From Metabacillus crassostreae (GTDB lineage Bacteria; Bacillota; Bacilli; Bacillales; Bacillaceae), in contig NZ_JAFBDU010000001.1 in assembly GCF_016908395.1 (NCBI RefSeq), positions 1,054,001-1,118,000 of the forward strand: a stretch of 64,000 nucleotides of DNA. Direction: 5' to 3'. Position 1 is the first letter of the stretch; every line of letters starts with the position of its first letter. Shown piece by piece: positions 56,865 through 64,000 of the stretch. Both the position numbers and the translations under genes were made by a program. The notes below the pieces were generated by a model. The model was not told where the DNA came from. It ran no database searches and was given only the letters and a program-made list of their open reading frames with translations.

Positions 56865-57824
56865 TTATCTTTTACCTTTTTCATAAGGTGTTCCTAAAGC
56901 TTTAGGAGAATCCGCTCGCCCAATAAATCCTGTTAAAGCTAAAATTGTTAATACATAGGGTAGAATGAGCAAATAAACTGTTGGAATATCTTTAAGCAAT
57001 GGTATTGTGCCACCAATAATACTTAAACCTTGTGCTAAGCCAAAGAACAGTGCTGCTCCCATTGCACCAAGTGGATGCCATTTACCAAATATAACAGCAG
57101 CAAGAGCCATAAAACCTTGTCCGCTTATTGTTGCATGACTAAAGTCTCTAGCAATGATTGTTGCATAAACTCCGCCACCAATTCCAGCAAAAGCTCCACT
57201 TAAAATAACACCTATATATCTCATTTTTGTAACGTTAATTCCCATAGTATCAGCAGCCATTGGGTGTTCACCGACTGAACGTAGACGAAGACCAAATGGT
57301 GTCTTGAATATAACATACCATACAATAAATGCAGCGAATATCGCTATATACGAAGTAATGTAACCTCCAGAGAAGAAAATATCACCAATTATCGGAATAT
57401 CACTTAAAAAAGGTACATCCATTTTATTAAAGCTGATTGTGATACGATCGGTTTGTCCTTTTTCATAAATATTCTTCACTAAGAACAATGATAAGCCAAG
57501 TGCTAAGAAGTTAATAGCAACACCACTAACAACTTGATCAGCTTTAAATGTAATTGAAGCTACGGCATGAAGCAAAGAAAAAATACCTGCTGCAATCATC
57601 GCGGCTAATATGGAAAACCATGGTGTGGCATTTCCTAATATATCTGCAAATTGCAAGTTAAATATTATACCGACAAATGCACCAATAATCATTAAGCCTT
57701 CAAGCCCAATATTTACAACACCAGATCTTTCACTAAAAACTCCACCTAGTGCAGTGAAAATAAGTGGTGCTGCAACGAATAATGCAGTGGGAATGATAAT
57801 CTCTAGAGCTTGTAATATACTCAC
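56865..57824 (-). CDS. nupQ: ABC nucleoside transporter permease (NupQ-like)
   Basis: A 319-residue permease with eight to nine membrane helices of the BPD_transp_2 family (SGVVNIGLEGLMIIGAF; RSVGEHPMAADTMGINVTKMR coupling loop; FMALAAVIFGKWHP). It is the second permease of a BMP-type importer that in B. subtilis (NupNOPQ) takes up guanosine and other nucleosides. It starts at the base after nupP ends. The purine/nucleoside substrate is inferred from the family. Confidence 0.88.
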   Translation of the reverse strand: MSILQALEIIIPTALFVAAPLIFTALGGVFSERSGVVNIGLEGLMIIGAFVGIIFNLQFADILGNATPWFSILAAMIAAGIFSLLHAVASITFKADQVVSGVAINFLALGLSLFLVKNIYEKGQTDRITISFNKMDVPFLSDIPIIGDIFFSGGYITSYIAIFAAFIVWYVIFKTPFGLRLRSVGEHPMAADTMGINVTKMRYIGVILSGAFAGIGGGVYATIIARDFSHATISGQGFMALAAVIFGKWHPLGAMGAALFFGLAQGLSIIGGTIPLLKDIPTVYLLILPYVLTILALTGFIGRADSPKALGTPYEKGKR

Positions 57825-58871
57825 TTATTTCCCCTCCTTTTTAAAACGAAGTAAAATCCAGCGGATAAAATAGCTAGAAGCTACAAAGAAGATAATAAGC
57901 GCAATAATAATCTCAACAAGCTCATTTGGAACACCAGCCTCAGAAGGCATATTTAATGCTCCTACCTTTAAACCTCCAAATAAAGCTGCTGCTAAAATAA
58001 TTCCAATAGCTGCATTTCCTCCAATTAAAGCTACTGCTATTCCATCAAATCCTATACCAGTAAACCCGCCTTTTACTGAAACATATTCAAAAGTACCTAA
58101 ACCTTCCATGGCACCTGCTACACCAGCGAAGGCTCCAGATATAACCATAGATAGAATAATATTACGATTAACGTTCATACCTGAGTAATGAGCTGCATCA
58201 TGATTAAACCCTACTGCTCGAAGTTCATACCCTTTTGTTGTTCTTTCAAGTAAAAACCACATAATAAACGCAGCAATTAGGGCAATAAAAATACCATAAT
58301 GCATACGAGAATAATCAGTCATATTTTCAAAAAACTCAGATCTTAATGATGCAGTTGGGAAAATTTTATCTGATTTATCAGCATTATCTGTCATAACATT
58401 ACGTATTAAAGCATTTGTAACATGCAATGCAATATAGTTCATCATAATCGTGACAATAACTTCATGCACCTTAAATTTAGCCTTTAAAAATCCAGGAATA
58501 AATCCCCAGAACGCACCAGCTAGACCAGCAGCTAAAATAGCTAATGGAATATGAATGATTGCAGGTAATTCAAATGCAACCCCGACCCATACAGCGGCTA
58601 ACCACCCAACTATTACTTGTCCTTCTACACCAATATTAAAAAGACCTGTACGAAAAGCAAATGCAACAGCTAAACCTGTTAAAATATAAGGTGTTAATTG
58701 TCTAATTGTTTCACCTATATAATACGATTCCCCAAAGATCCCATACCATAATGCACTATATCCTGCTATAGGATTATAGCCACTTACAAGCATGATAATT
58801 GCACCAAATAATAATCCTAAAAATACAGCAATAACTGGAATTAATAAGTTCATATAACGATTTAGATTCAT
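57825..58871 (-). CDS. nupP: ABC nucleoside transporter permease (NupP-like)
   Basis: A 348-residue permease of the same family as NupQ, with about nine helices. It has the conserved TGLFNIGVEGQVIVGWLAAVW, the HEVIVTIMMNYIAL segment and the coupling loop RAVGFNHDAAHYSGMNVNR. Its ATG lies inside the last codons of nupO (4-nt overlap), and it abuts nupQ, showing tight co-translation of the transporter. Confidence 0.88.
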   Translation of the reverse strand: MNLNRYMNLLIPVIAVFLGLLFGAIIMLVSGYNPIAGYSALWYGIFGESYYIGETIRQLTPYILTGLAVAFAFRTGLFNIGVEGQVIVGWLAAVWVGVAFELPAIIHIPLAILAAGLAGAFWGFIPGFLKAKFKVHEVIVTIMMNYIALHVTNALIRNVMTDNADKSDKIFPTASLRSEFFENMTDYSRMHYGIFIALIAAFIMWFLLERTTKGYELRAVGFNHDAAHYSGMNVNRNIILSMVISGAFAGVAGAMEGLGTFEYVSVKGGFTGIGFDGIAVALIGGNAAIGIILAAALFGGLKVGALNMPSEAGVPNELVEIIIALIIFFVASSYFIRWILLRFKKEGK

Positions 58872-60397
58872 GATAGCTTACCTTCTTTCTGACGTTTACT
58901 ACCAGCCATTAAAAGGCCTAGCTCTTGTTCAGTTGTTTCTTTAGGATCTACTATATCTATTATTTCACCTTCATAAATAACAGCAACACGGTCACTAACA
59001 TTCAGAATCTCATCAAGTTCAAAGGAGATAAGAAGAACCGCTTTTCCATTATCACGTTGTTCAATAAGACGACTATGAATAAATTCAATTGCCCCAACAT
59101 CTAATCCTCGAGTAGGCTGAGCAGCTATTAAAAGATCTGGATTACGATCAACTTCTCGCCCGATAATTGCTTTTTGCTGATTACCACCAGACAATGCTCT
59201 TGCTAATGTAGATGTACTTGGTGTTCTTACATCAAACTCTTTAATAAGTTGTTTAGCTTTCTCATAAATGTTTTTATAATTTAAAACACTTCTTTTAGAA
59301 AATGGTTGATGATAATATGTCTGTAGAACCATATTTTCACCTATCGGAAAGTCAAGAACAAGGCCGTGTTTATGTCGATCCTGTGGAATATGTCCAACAC
59401 CCTTTTCTGTTATTTTACGAGGGTGCATATTTTCTATTTTCTTATCATTTAATTTAATTGTGCCTGAATCGACTTTTCTTAATCCTGTAATCGCTTCAAT
59501 TAGTTCTGTTTGTCCATTACCATCAACACCAGCAATTCCAACAATTTCACCTGCTCGTACTGACAAATTTAATGATTTCACTTTAAATACTTGACGATTA
59601 TCCTTTACGTTAAGGTTCTCAATCGTTAGAACATCTTGTTTTGGTTTTGCTGCTGTTTTTTCTGTAGTAAAAGAAACTTCTCTTCCCACCATTAAAGACG
59701 CAAGTTCGTTTGGATTTGTCTCTGCTACATTAACTGTACCTATTCCTTCTCCCTTTCGGATAACAGTTACACGATCACAGACTTCCATTATTTCTTTTAA
59801 CTTATGTGTAATTAAAATAATTGATTTACCTTCGTTAATCAGTGTTTTAAATATTTGAATTAATTCCTTTATTTCTTGAGGTGTTAACACCGCAGTTGGT
59901 TCATCAAAAATTAAAATTTCAGCACCACGGTACAGGGTTTTTAAAATTTCGACCCTTTGTTGCATTCCAACAGAAATATCAGCTATTTTTGCTGTAGGAT
60001 CTACTGACAGACCATAACGCTCTGAAATCTCTTTTACTTGTTTTTCTGCATCTTTTAAATTAATTGAACTACCCTTTTTTGGTTCGTTACCTAAAATAAT
60101 ATTTTCTGTTACAGTAAATGTGTTAACAAGCATAAAATGCTGATGAACCATTCCAATACCTAGATCATTAGCAATATTGGGATTGGTAATATCAACTTTC
60201 TTTCCTTTTACTTTGATTTCACCTTTTTCAGGTTGATAAAGTCCAAAGAGTACGTTCATTAATGTTGATTTACCTGCTCCATTTTCTCCTAATAGAGCAT
60301 GAATTTCTCCTTTTTTCACCTGTAACGTTATATTGTCATTTGCTACTATGCCAGGAAATTCCTTACGAATATTTAGCATTTCAATTACATAGTCCAA
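58868..60397 (-). CDS. nupO: ABC nucleoside transporter ATPase (NupO-like)
   Basis: A 509-residue protein with two ABC domains in tandem. The first is complete (GENGAGKST near residue 38, signature ISVGMQQRVEILK, LIFDEPTAVLTPQE). The second has the altered P-loop GVDGNGQTE near 295 and signature LSGGNQQK with AAQPTRGLD, as usual for sugar/nucleoside importers, where one site is weakened. It pairs with NupP and NupQ. The 250-nt gap to nupN holds a long hairpin. Confidence 0.9.
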   Translation of the reverse strand: MDYVIEMLNIRKEFPGIVANDNITLQVKKGEIHALLGENGAGKSTLMNVLFGLYQPEKGEIKVKGKKVDITNPNIANDLGIGMVHQHFMLVNTFTVTENIILGNEPKKGSSINLKDAEKQVKEISERYGLSVDPTAKIADISVGMQQRVEILKTLYRGAEILIFDEPTAVLTPQEIKELIQIFKTLINEGKSIILITHKLKEIMEVCDRVTVIRKGEGIGTVNVAETNPNELASLMVGREVSFTTEKTAAKPKQDVLTIENLNVKDNRQVFKVKSLNLSVRAGEIVGIAGVDGNGQTELIEAITGLRKVDSGTIKLNDKKIENMHPRKITEKGVGHIPQDRHKHGLVLDFPIGENMVLQTYYHQPFSKRSVLNYKNIYEKAKQLIKEFDVRTPSTSTLARALSGGNQQKAIIGREVDRNPDLLIAAQPTRGLDVGAIEFIHSRLIEQRDNGKAVLLISFELDEILNVSDRVAVIYEGEIIDIVDPKETTEQELGLLMAGSKRQKEGKLS

Positions 60398-60547
60398 ACA
60401 TGCTCACTCCTTTATCCTGAACAACATTAAACATTAATTTTTTTTGCTTATACCTTGTATAAAAATCAGCAAATTCAAAGCTTTCATCATATATTTACTA
60501 TTAAATACTTAGATAAAAGATTTGAATTTAACGATTTTCAGGAATAA

Positions 60548-60635
60548 GGGCTGACATATTTAGTCCACTCTCTCTAACAATTTGTTATTACCTCTTTTGC
60601 TAGAGAGAGCTGAGACTTCACAATGTAGTCAGCCC
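60548..60635 (-). repeat. Long imperfect hairpin between nupN and nupO
   Basis: The arms begin GGGCTGACATATTTAGTCC (60548) and end GTAGTCAGCCC (60635). They pair over about 33 nt with bulges, including CTCTCTCTA with TAGAGAGAG. It resembles the hairpin at 49539-49632. In the nup operon it sits right after the abundant binding-protein gene, where an mRNA-stabilising or partial-termination hairpin is common. Confidence 0.6.
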
Positions 60636-60649
60636 ATTTCCATTTACTC

Positions 60650-61726
60650 TTATTTCGTAGGTACTTCAATTTCACCATTAAGAATTTTTTCTTCGTATTC
60701 TTTAACTTTAGCTTTAATTTCATCATTTAGATGCTGATCACTCGGAGCGATACCAATAGCACCTTCTTCGATTCCATACTCAATAACTTCGCCACCTGGG
60801 AATTCATCAGCTGCAGCTTTTTCAGCTAAATCTTGAACAGCAACGTCAACACGTTTTACCATGGATGTTAAAGTAATATTAAATTCTTCTCCATCTTTTG
60901 TTTTACCATTACCTTCTTCGTGTTGGTCTTTATCAACACCAATTACCCATAGTTCACGAGTTGGATCTTCGACTTTCAAATCAATTGCTTCTGAAAATAC
61001 TCCATTACCAGTTCCACCTGCTGCATGATAAATAATATCTGCGCCTAAACCGTACATGCTTGAAGCAATTTGCTTACCTTTTGCCGCATCACCAAATGAA
61101 CCAGCATACTGAATTTCAACTTTTGCATCAGGATTTACGGCTTTAACACCTTCAACAAAACCAACTTCGAATTTCTTAATTAAGTCACCTTCAACTCCAC
61201 CAACAAATCCAACTTTATTTGTTTTTGTTGTTAAACCAGCAACAACACCTGCTAAGAAAGAACCTTGATGCTCTTTAAATGTAATACTAGCTACATTAGG
61301 CTGTTCTACAACACTATCAACGATAGCAAATTTTGTATCTTTTTGTTGTTGAGCAATTTCATCTACAGCGGGTTGAAGTAAATATCCAATACCATAGATA
61401 AGATCAAAATTCTTACGAGCTAACGTATTTAAGTTAGTTGCATAATCTGCATCACTTTGAGATTGTAGATAGTCATATCCATCAGTCCCTTTTTCAAGAC
61501 CATTAGCTTCACCATATGCAGTTAAGCCTTCCCATGCGGATTGGTTGAATGATTTATCATCAACTCCACCTATATCTGTTACCATTGCAACTGAGAAGTT
61601 ATCTTTTGTTTCACCAGCACCTTCTCCGCCACCAGCTTCTTCCTTCTGATCTCCACCACCACAACCTGCTAAAAGAGTACCAGCAGCTAGTAATAATGAT
61701 AATGCTAATCCATGTTTTTTCTTCAT
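60650..61726 (-). CDS. nupN: BMP-family nucleoside-binding lipoprotein (NupN-like)
   Basis: A 358-residue substrate-binding lipoprotein. The signal peptide ends in the lipobox LLAGC with the lipidated Cys at 22, followed by a Gly/Glu linker and the BMP domain ([62 protein letters not shown]). BMP proteins of this type bind purine nucleosides. The ATG follows GAGGGGGC. It heads the nupNOPQ set; its leader contains an isolated strong ribosome site. Confidence 0.92.
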   Translation of the reverse strand: MKKKHGLALSLLLAAGTLLAGCGGGDQKEEAGGGEGAGETKDNFSVAMVTDIGGVDDKSFNQSAWEGLTAYGEANGLEKGTDGYDYLQSQSDADYATNLNTLARKNFDLIYGIGYLLQPAVDEIAQQQKDTKFAIVDSVVEQPNVASITFKEHQGSFLAGVVAGLTTKTNKVGFVGGVEGDLIKKFEVGFVEGVKAVNPDAKVEIQYAGSFGDAAKGKQIASSMYGLGADIIYHAAGGTGNGVFSEAIDLKVEDPTRELWVIGVDKDQHEEGNGKTKDGEEFNITLTSMVKRVDVAVQDLAEKAAADEFPGGEVIEYGIEEGAIGIAPSDQHLNDEIKAKVKEYEEKILNGEIEVPTK

Positions 61727-61967
61727 CTTTTTAATGCCCCCTCAATAATTTAAGTATAAGTATTACATTTTACTAAAAAATGATAGTCTATACGAGAACA
61801 ACCACCTCCTTGAAGTTATGTAATACTAATTTATATTAGATAACTTTAGGTAAAAAAGCAGAAATATTGGAGATTTTCTCACAATGTTTTATATTTTTTC
61901 ACAAAAAGCTCTGAATAACACAGTAATTTTAATAGTTTATAAAAAGCTCATCCCTTTTATTCTTAAC

Positions 61968-62693
61968 CTATATTCTCTTTCTTACTACATGGAAACTAAA
62001 GTTATCAGCTCTAAAGTAATTTAAAGAGTATAAAATAGGTCGATCTTCATCATCGAAATGCATCTGTTTTAGCAATAATAATGATGTTTCAGGGTCACAT
62101 TCTAAAATAGGAGAAATTTTATCATGGTATCCTATCGGTTCAATATGTGTCACTGCGTAGCTTATATAAATACCGGCTTTTTCTTCGAGAACCTTTAGTA
62201 ACGATTCTTGTTCATGTTCAAATGTAGCTGGAAGCAGGTCAGTAGGTATTTTATCAAGACAATAAACTACTGGTTCAGCGTTAGCAGTCCTAACTCTTTC
62301 TAATAAAAAGATATCCTCTTCCTTTTTACACTTAAATCTTTTAACATCATCGTCTGTTGCACCTATGATTGATGATGAAAGAAAAACGGTTCCAGGAATT
62401 GAGTTAGCTTGTTCAATCATACCTGTAACACTATTTAATTGTTCGATACCAGAAGTAAAACGTGGTTTCGCATTCACAAAAGTTCCGACCCCATGTCTTC
62501 TTATGATAACGTTTTCTTCTTCTAATGTACGAAGTGCTTCTCTTAAAGTAGCTCTACTTACACCTAAACTTTTTGAAAGCTCAAATTCAGAGGGTAATTT
62601 CTCTTTTTCTTTGTATGTACCGTTTTCTATATCCTCTTTTATCTTATCAATCACTTGCAGGTACAAGTGCCGATTATCAGATTTTATGGTCAT
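61968..62693 (-). CDS. ymfC: GntR/HutC-family transcriptional regulator (YmfC-like)
   Basis: A 241-residue regulator with an N-terminal GntR winged helix ([54 protein letters not shown]) and a C-terminal UTRA ligand domain typical of the HutC subfamily. It lies between spoIIIE and the nup transporter as ymfC does next to spoIIIE in B. subtilis. It may regulate the adjacent importer, and it has a palindrome within its own promoter. The ligand is unknown. Confidence 0.9.
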   Translation of the reverse strand: MTIKSDNRHLYLQVIDKIKEDIENGTYKEKEKLPSEFELSKSLGVSRATLREALRTLEEENVIIRRHGVGTFVNAKPRFTSGIEQLNSVTGMIEQANSIPGTVFLSSSIIGATDDDVKRFKCKKEEDIFLLERVRTANAEPVVYCLDKIPTDLLPATFEHEQESLLKVLEEKAGIYISYAVTHIEPIGYHDKISPILECDPETSLLLLKQMHFDDEDRPILYSLNYFRADNFSFHVVRKRI

Positions 62694-62718
62694 TCATCCA
62701 CCCCCACTTTATCCGCTA

Positions 62719-62747
62719 ACTATAAGAGATCAGACATCTGATGTTAT
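62719..62747 (-). promoter_or_regulatory. Promoter and palindromic operator of the GntR gene
   Basis: A weak -35 ATAACA (62742-62747) and a -10 TATAGT (62719-62724) are 17 bp apart. The palindrome ATCAGA-CA-TCTGAT (62729-62742) fills the spacer, well placed for autorepression by the regulator. Confidence 0.6.
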
Positions 62748-63121
62748 ACACCTTTCTCTAATCGAAATTACTATAACACGTTTTATGCTAGAAATAAATA
62801 GAAACTCGTCAAATTTGTCGAAAGAAGAGAAATAAAATGTTTAAGTTTGATTCTATTGTTAAAAAGCTTTAATACCATTCTTTAGCATTATCCAATTCTC
62901 TCCATATATTTCATCTAATATTTTACTCTTAATGTCGTAATTTGTCGATTTTAAAATAAATTTAAAATATTAAGATAATTACACCTATCAAAGTCAATCG
63001 ATAAAAAAATTGCTTTATAAACAAATTTAACCTATTCCAAAGTGATTGTTTTAAAATAGCAATTTTACTATTTCTGCTTTTGGATTTTGCTTTTCTATTT
63101 TAGAAAACATATCATAAAAAA
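62748..63121. other. Intergenic region, nothing recognised
   Basis: AT-rich DNA between the GntR gene and the spoIIIE terminator; no gene, repeat or clear regulatory motif seen. Confidence 0.5.
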
Positions 63122-63150
63122 AAGTGATGGTTATAGTTTAACCATCACTT
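63122..63150 (-). terminator. spoIIIE terminator
   Basis: A perfect 12-bp stem (63122-63133 with 63139-63150), loop TAGTT, with a long T-run on the minus strand. Confidence 0.92.
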
Positions 63151-63218
63151 CCATATTTTCTCCTAATTCACATGTGGAATTTTACTATTTAGAGTTTGCC
63201 TTCTTTTGTTATTGCTTA

Positions 63219-64000
63219 TTAAGAAGTAAGTTCTTCATGTTTTTCCTTTGATATTAGGACGTCACGTGGTTTACTTCCCTCATAGGGACCTACCACACCT
63301 CTTTCTTCCATTGCGTCTATTAATCTAGCTGCTCTTGTATATCCAACTCGAAATCTACGTTGAAGCATTGATACAGAAGCGGTTTGCATATCCACAACAA
63401 GTTGTACAGCATCATCATATAAATCATCTGTTACCTCAGTTTTCGTCTCGACAACCTCTGTTGGGATCATTTCCTCCTGATATTGAGCTTTTTGTTGAGC
63501 AATAACAAAATCTACTGCTTGTTCAACCTCTTCATCTGATAAAAATGCTCCTTGTACCCTAACAGGCTTTGATGCTCCAACAGGTAGAAATAACATATCA
63601 CCTCTACCAAGTAGCTTCTCAGCTCCACCCATATCAAGAATTGTTCTTGAATCTGTTTGTGATGATACACTAAACGCAATACGAGAAGGAATGTTCGCCT
63701 TAATGACACCTGTAATAACGTCTACTGAAGGACGCTGTGTTGCTATTATCAAATGAATACCAGCGGCACGGGCCATTTGAGATAATCTTGTTATCGAATC
63801 TTCCACATCTGAAGAAGCAACCATCATTAGATCTGCAAGCTCGTCCACAATTACTACGATATAAGGAAGTTCCGGCTGCTTTGCTAATTCCTCTTGATTA
63901 TTTCTTCTAATTATCTCATTATAACCTTCAATATTACGTGTTCCAGTATGTGAAAATAATTCATATCTTCTTTCCATCTCATTAATCACTTTTTTTAGTG
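63219..64000 (-). CDS. spoIIIE: SpoIIIE/FtsK-type DNA translocase (C-terminal part)
   Basis: The frame runs off the window end, so only the last 260 residues are seen, beginning [27 protein letters not shown]. Visible are Walker B ([14 protein letters not shown]), the motor segments [26 protein letters not shown] and [15 protein letters not shown], and the C-terminal gamma winged helix that reads polar DNA sequences ([28 protein letters not shown]). SpoIIIE pumps the chromosome into the forespore. Position beside ymfC and the ymf genes supports SpoIIIE over the paralogue YtpT/SftA. Confidence 0.93.
   Translation of the reverse strand, partial: LKKVINEMERRYELFSHTGTRNIEGYNEIIRRNNQEELAKQPELPYIVVIVDELADLMMVASSDVEDSITRLSQMARAAGIHLIIATQRPSVDVITGVIKANIPSRIAFSVSSQTDSRTILDMGGAEKLLGRGDMLFLPVGASKPVRVQGAFLSDEEVEQAVDFVIAQQKAQYQEEMIPTEVVETKTEVTDDLYDDAVQLVVDMQTASVSMLQRRFRVGYTRAARLIDAMEERGVVGPYEGSKPRDVLISKEKHEELTS

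Noticed and set aside
61727-61967. Possible purine riboswitch before the nucleoside transporter
   Set aside because: The conserved junction and loop sequences of the purine aptamer are absent.

Overview
This AT-rich window comes from the chromosome of an endospore-forming member of the Bacillaceae (Bacillus/Metabacillus-like). The evidence is gene content and order. Starting from a CotF-type coat gene, it reads yneK, ccdC, yneI, ccdA, a spo0E-like gene, yneF, sirA, ynzC, yneB, yneA, lexA, glnA, glnR, ynbB and hflX. It continues with spoVK, hfq, miaA, mutL, mutS, cotE, ricA, miaB, kbl, tdh, korB, korA, spoVS, ymdB, rny, recA, cinA, pgsA, a rodZ-like gene, ymfK/J/I/H/F and spoIIIE. As I recall the Bacillus subtilis map, this is its citB-to-spoIIIE neighbourhood seen on the opposite strand, so most genes here lie on the minus strand. 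No rRNA, tRNA or CRISPR array was seen.

Layout. 1-7.5 kb: sporulation and cytochrome c maturation genes, then the SOS locus yneA/lexA with three LexA boxes between divergent promoters. 7.6-12.2 kb: the GlnR-controlled glnRA operon and ynbB/hflX. 12.3-21.5 kb: a looser, accessory-rich stretch with membrane proteins, an orphan holin-like gene, spoVK, hfq-miaA, a TerC protein, interspersed repeats, and decayed mobile DNA (a broken tyrosine integrase abutting a broken RHS-type toxin tail whose probable immunity gene is still intact). 21.5-34.2 kb: mutL-mutS, a MerR-type regulator coupled to a multidrug-type ABC exporter, cotE, ricA-miaB and topB. 34.4-42.4 kb: an alcohol dehydrogenase, threonine catabolism (tdh-kbl), a 2-oxoacid:ferredoxin oxidoreductase (korAB) and a dipeptidase. 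42.5-55.3 kb: spoVS, ymdB, rny, recA, cinA, pgsA, a rodZ-like gene and the ymf cluster. 55.4-62.7 kb: an MFS exporter, a nucleoside-type ABC importer and a GntR/HutC-type regulator. 63.2-64 kb: the 3' end of spoIIIE, cut by the window edge.

Regulatory sites could be read directly for several genes: sigma-A promoters for lexA, yneA, glnR, recA and rny; SOS boxes at lexA/yneA and recA; two GlnR operators; a MerR-style 19-bp-spacer promoter; a consensus sigma-H promoter at spoVS; and a palindromic operator inside the promoter of the GntR gene. Bidirectional or minus-strand Rho-independent terminators close most operons.

The least explained items are a structured RNA candidate at about 493-597, a four-copy family of hairpin repeats (two full copies with terminal inverted repeats), a second small repeat family with ends GGCTCTGTTAA, two long imperfect hairpins after rodZ and before nupO, and the RHS toxin remnant with its surviving downstream membrane gene. 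I found no convincing wholly new multi-gene system.
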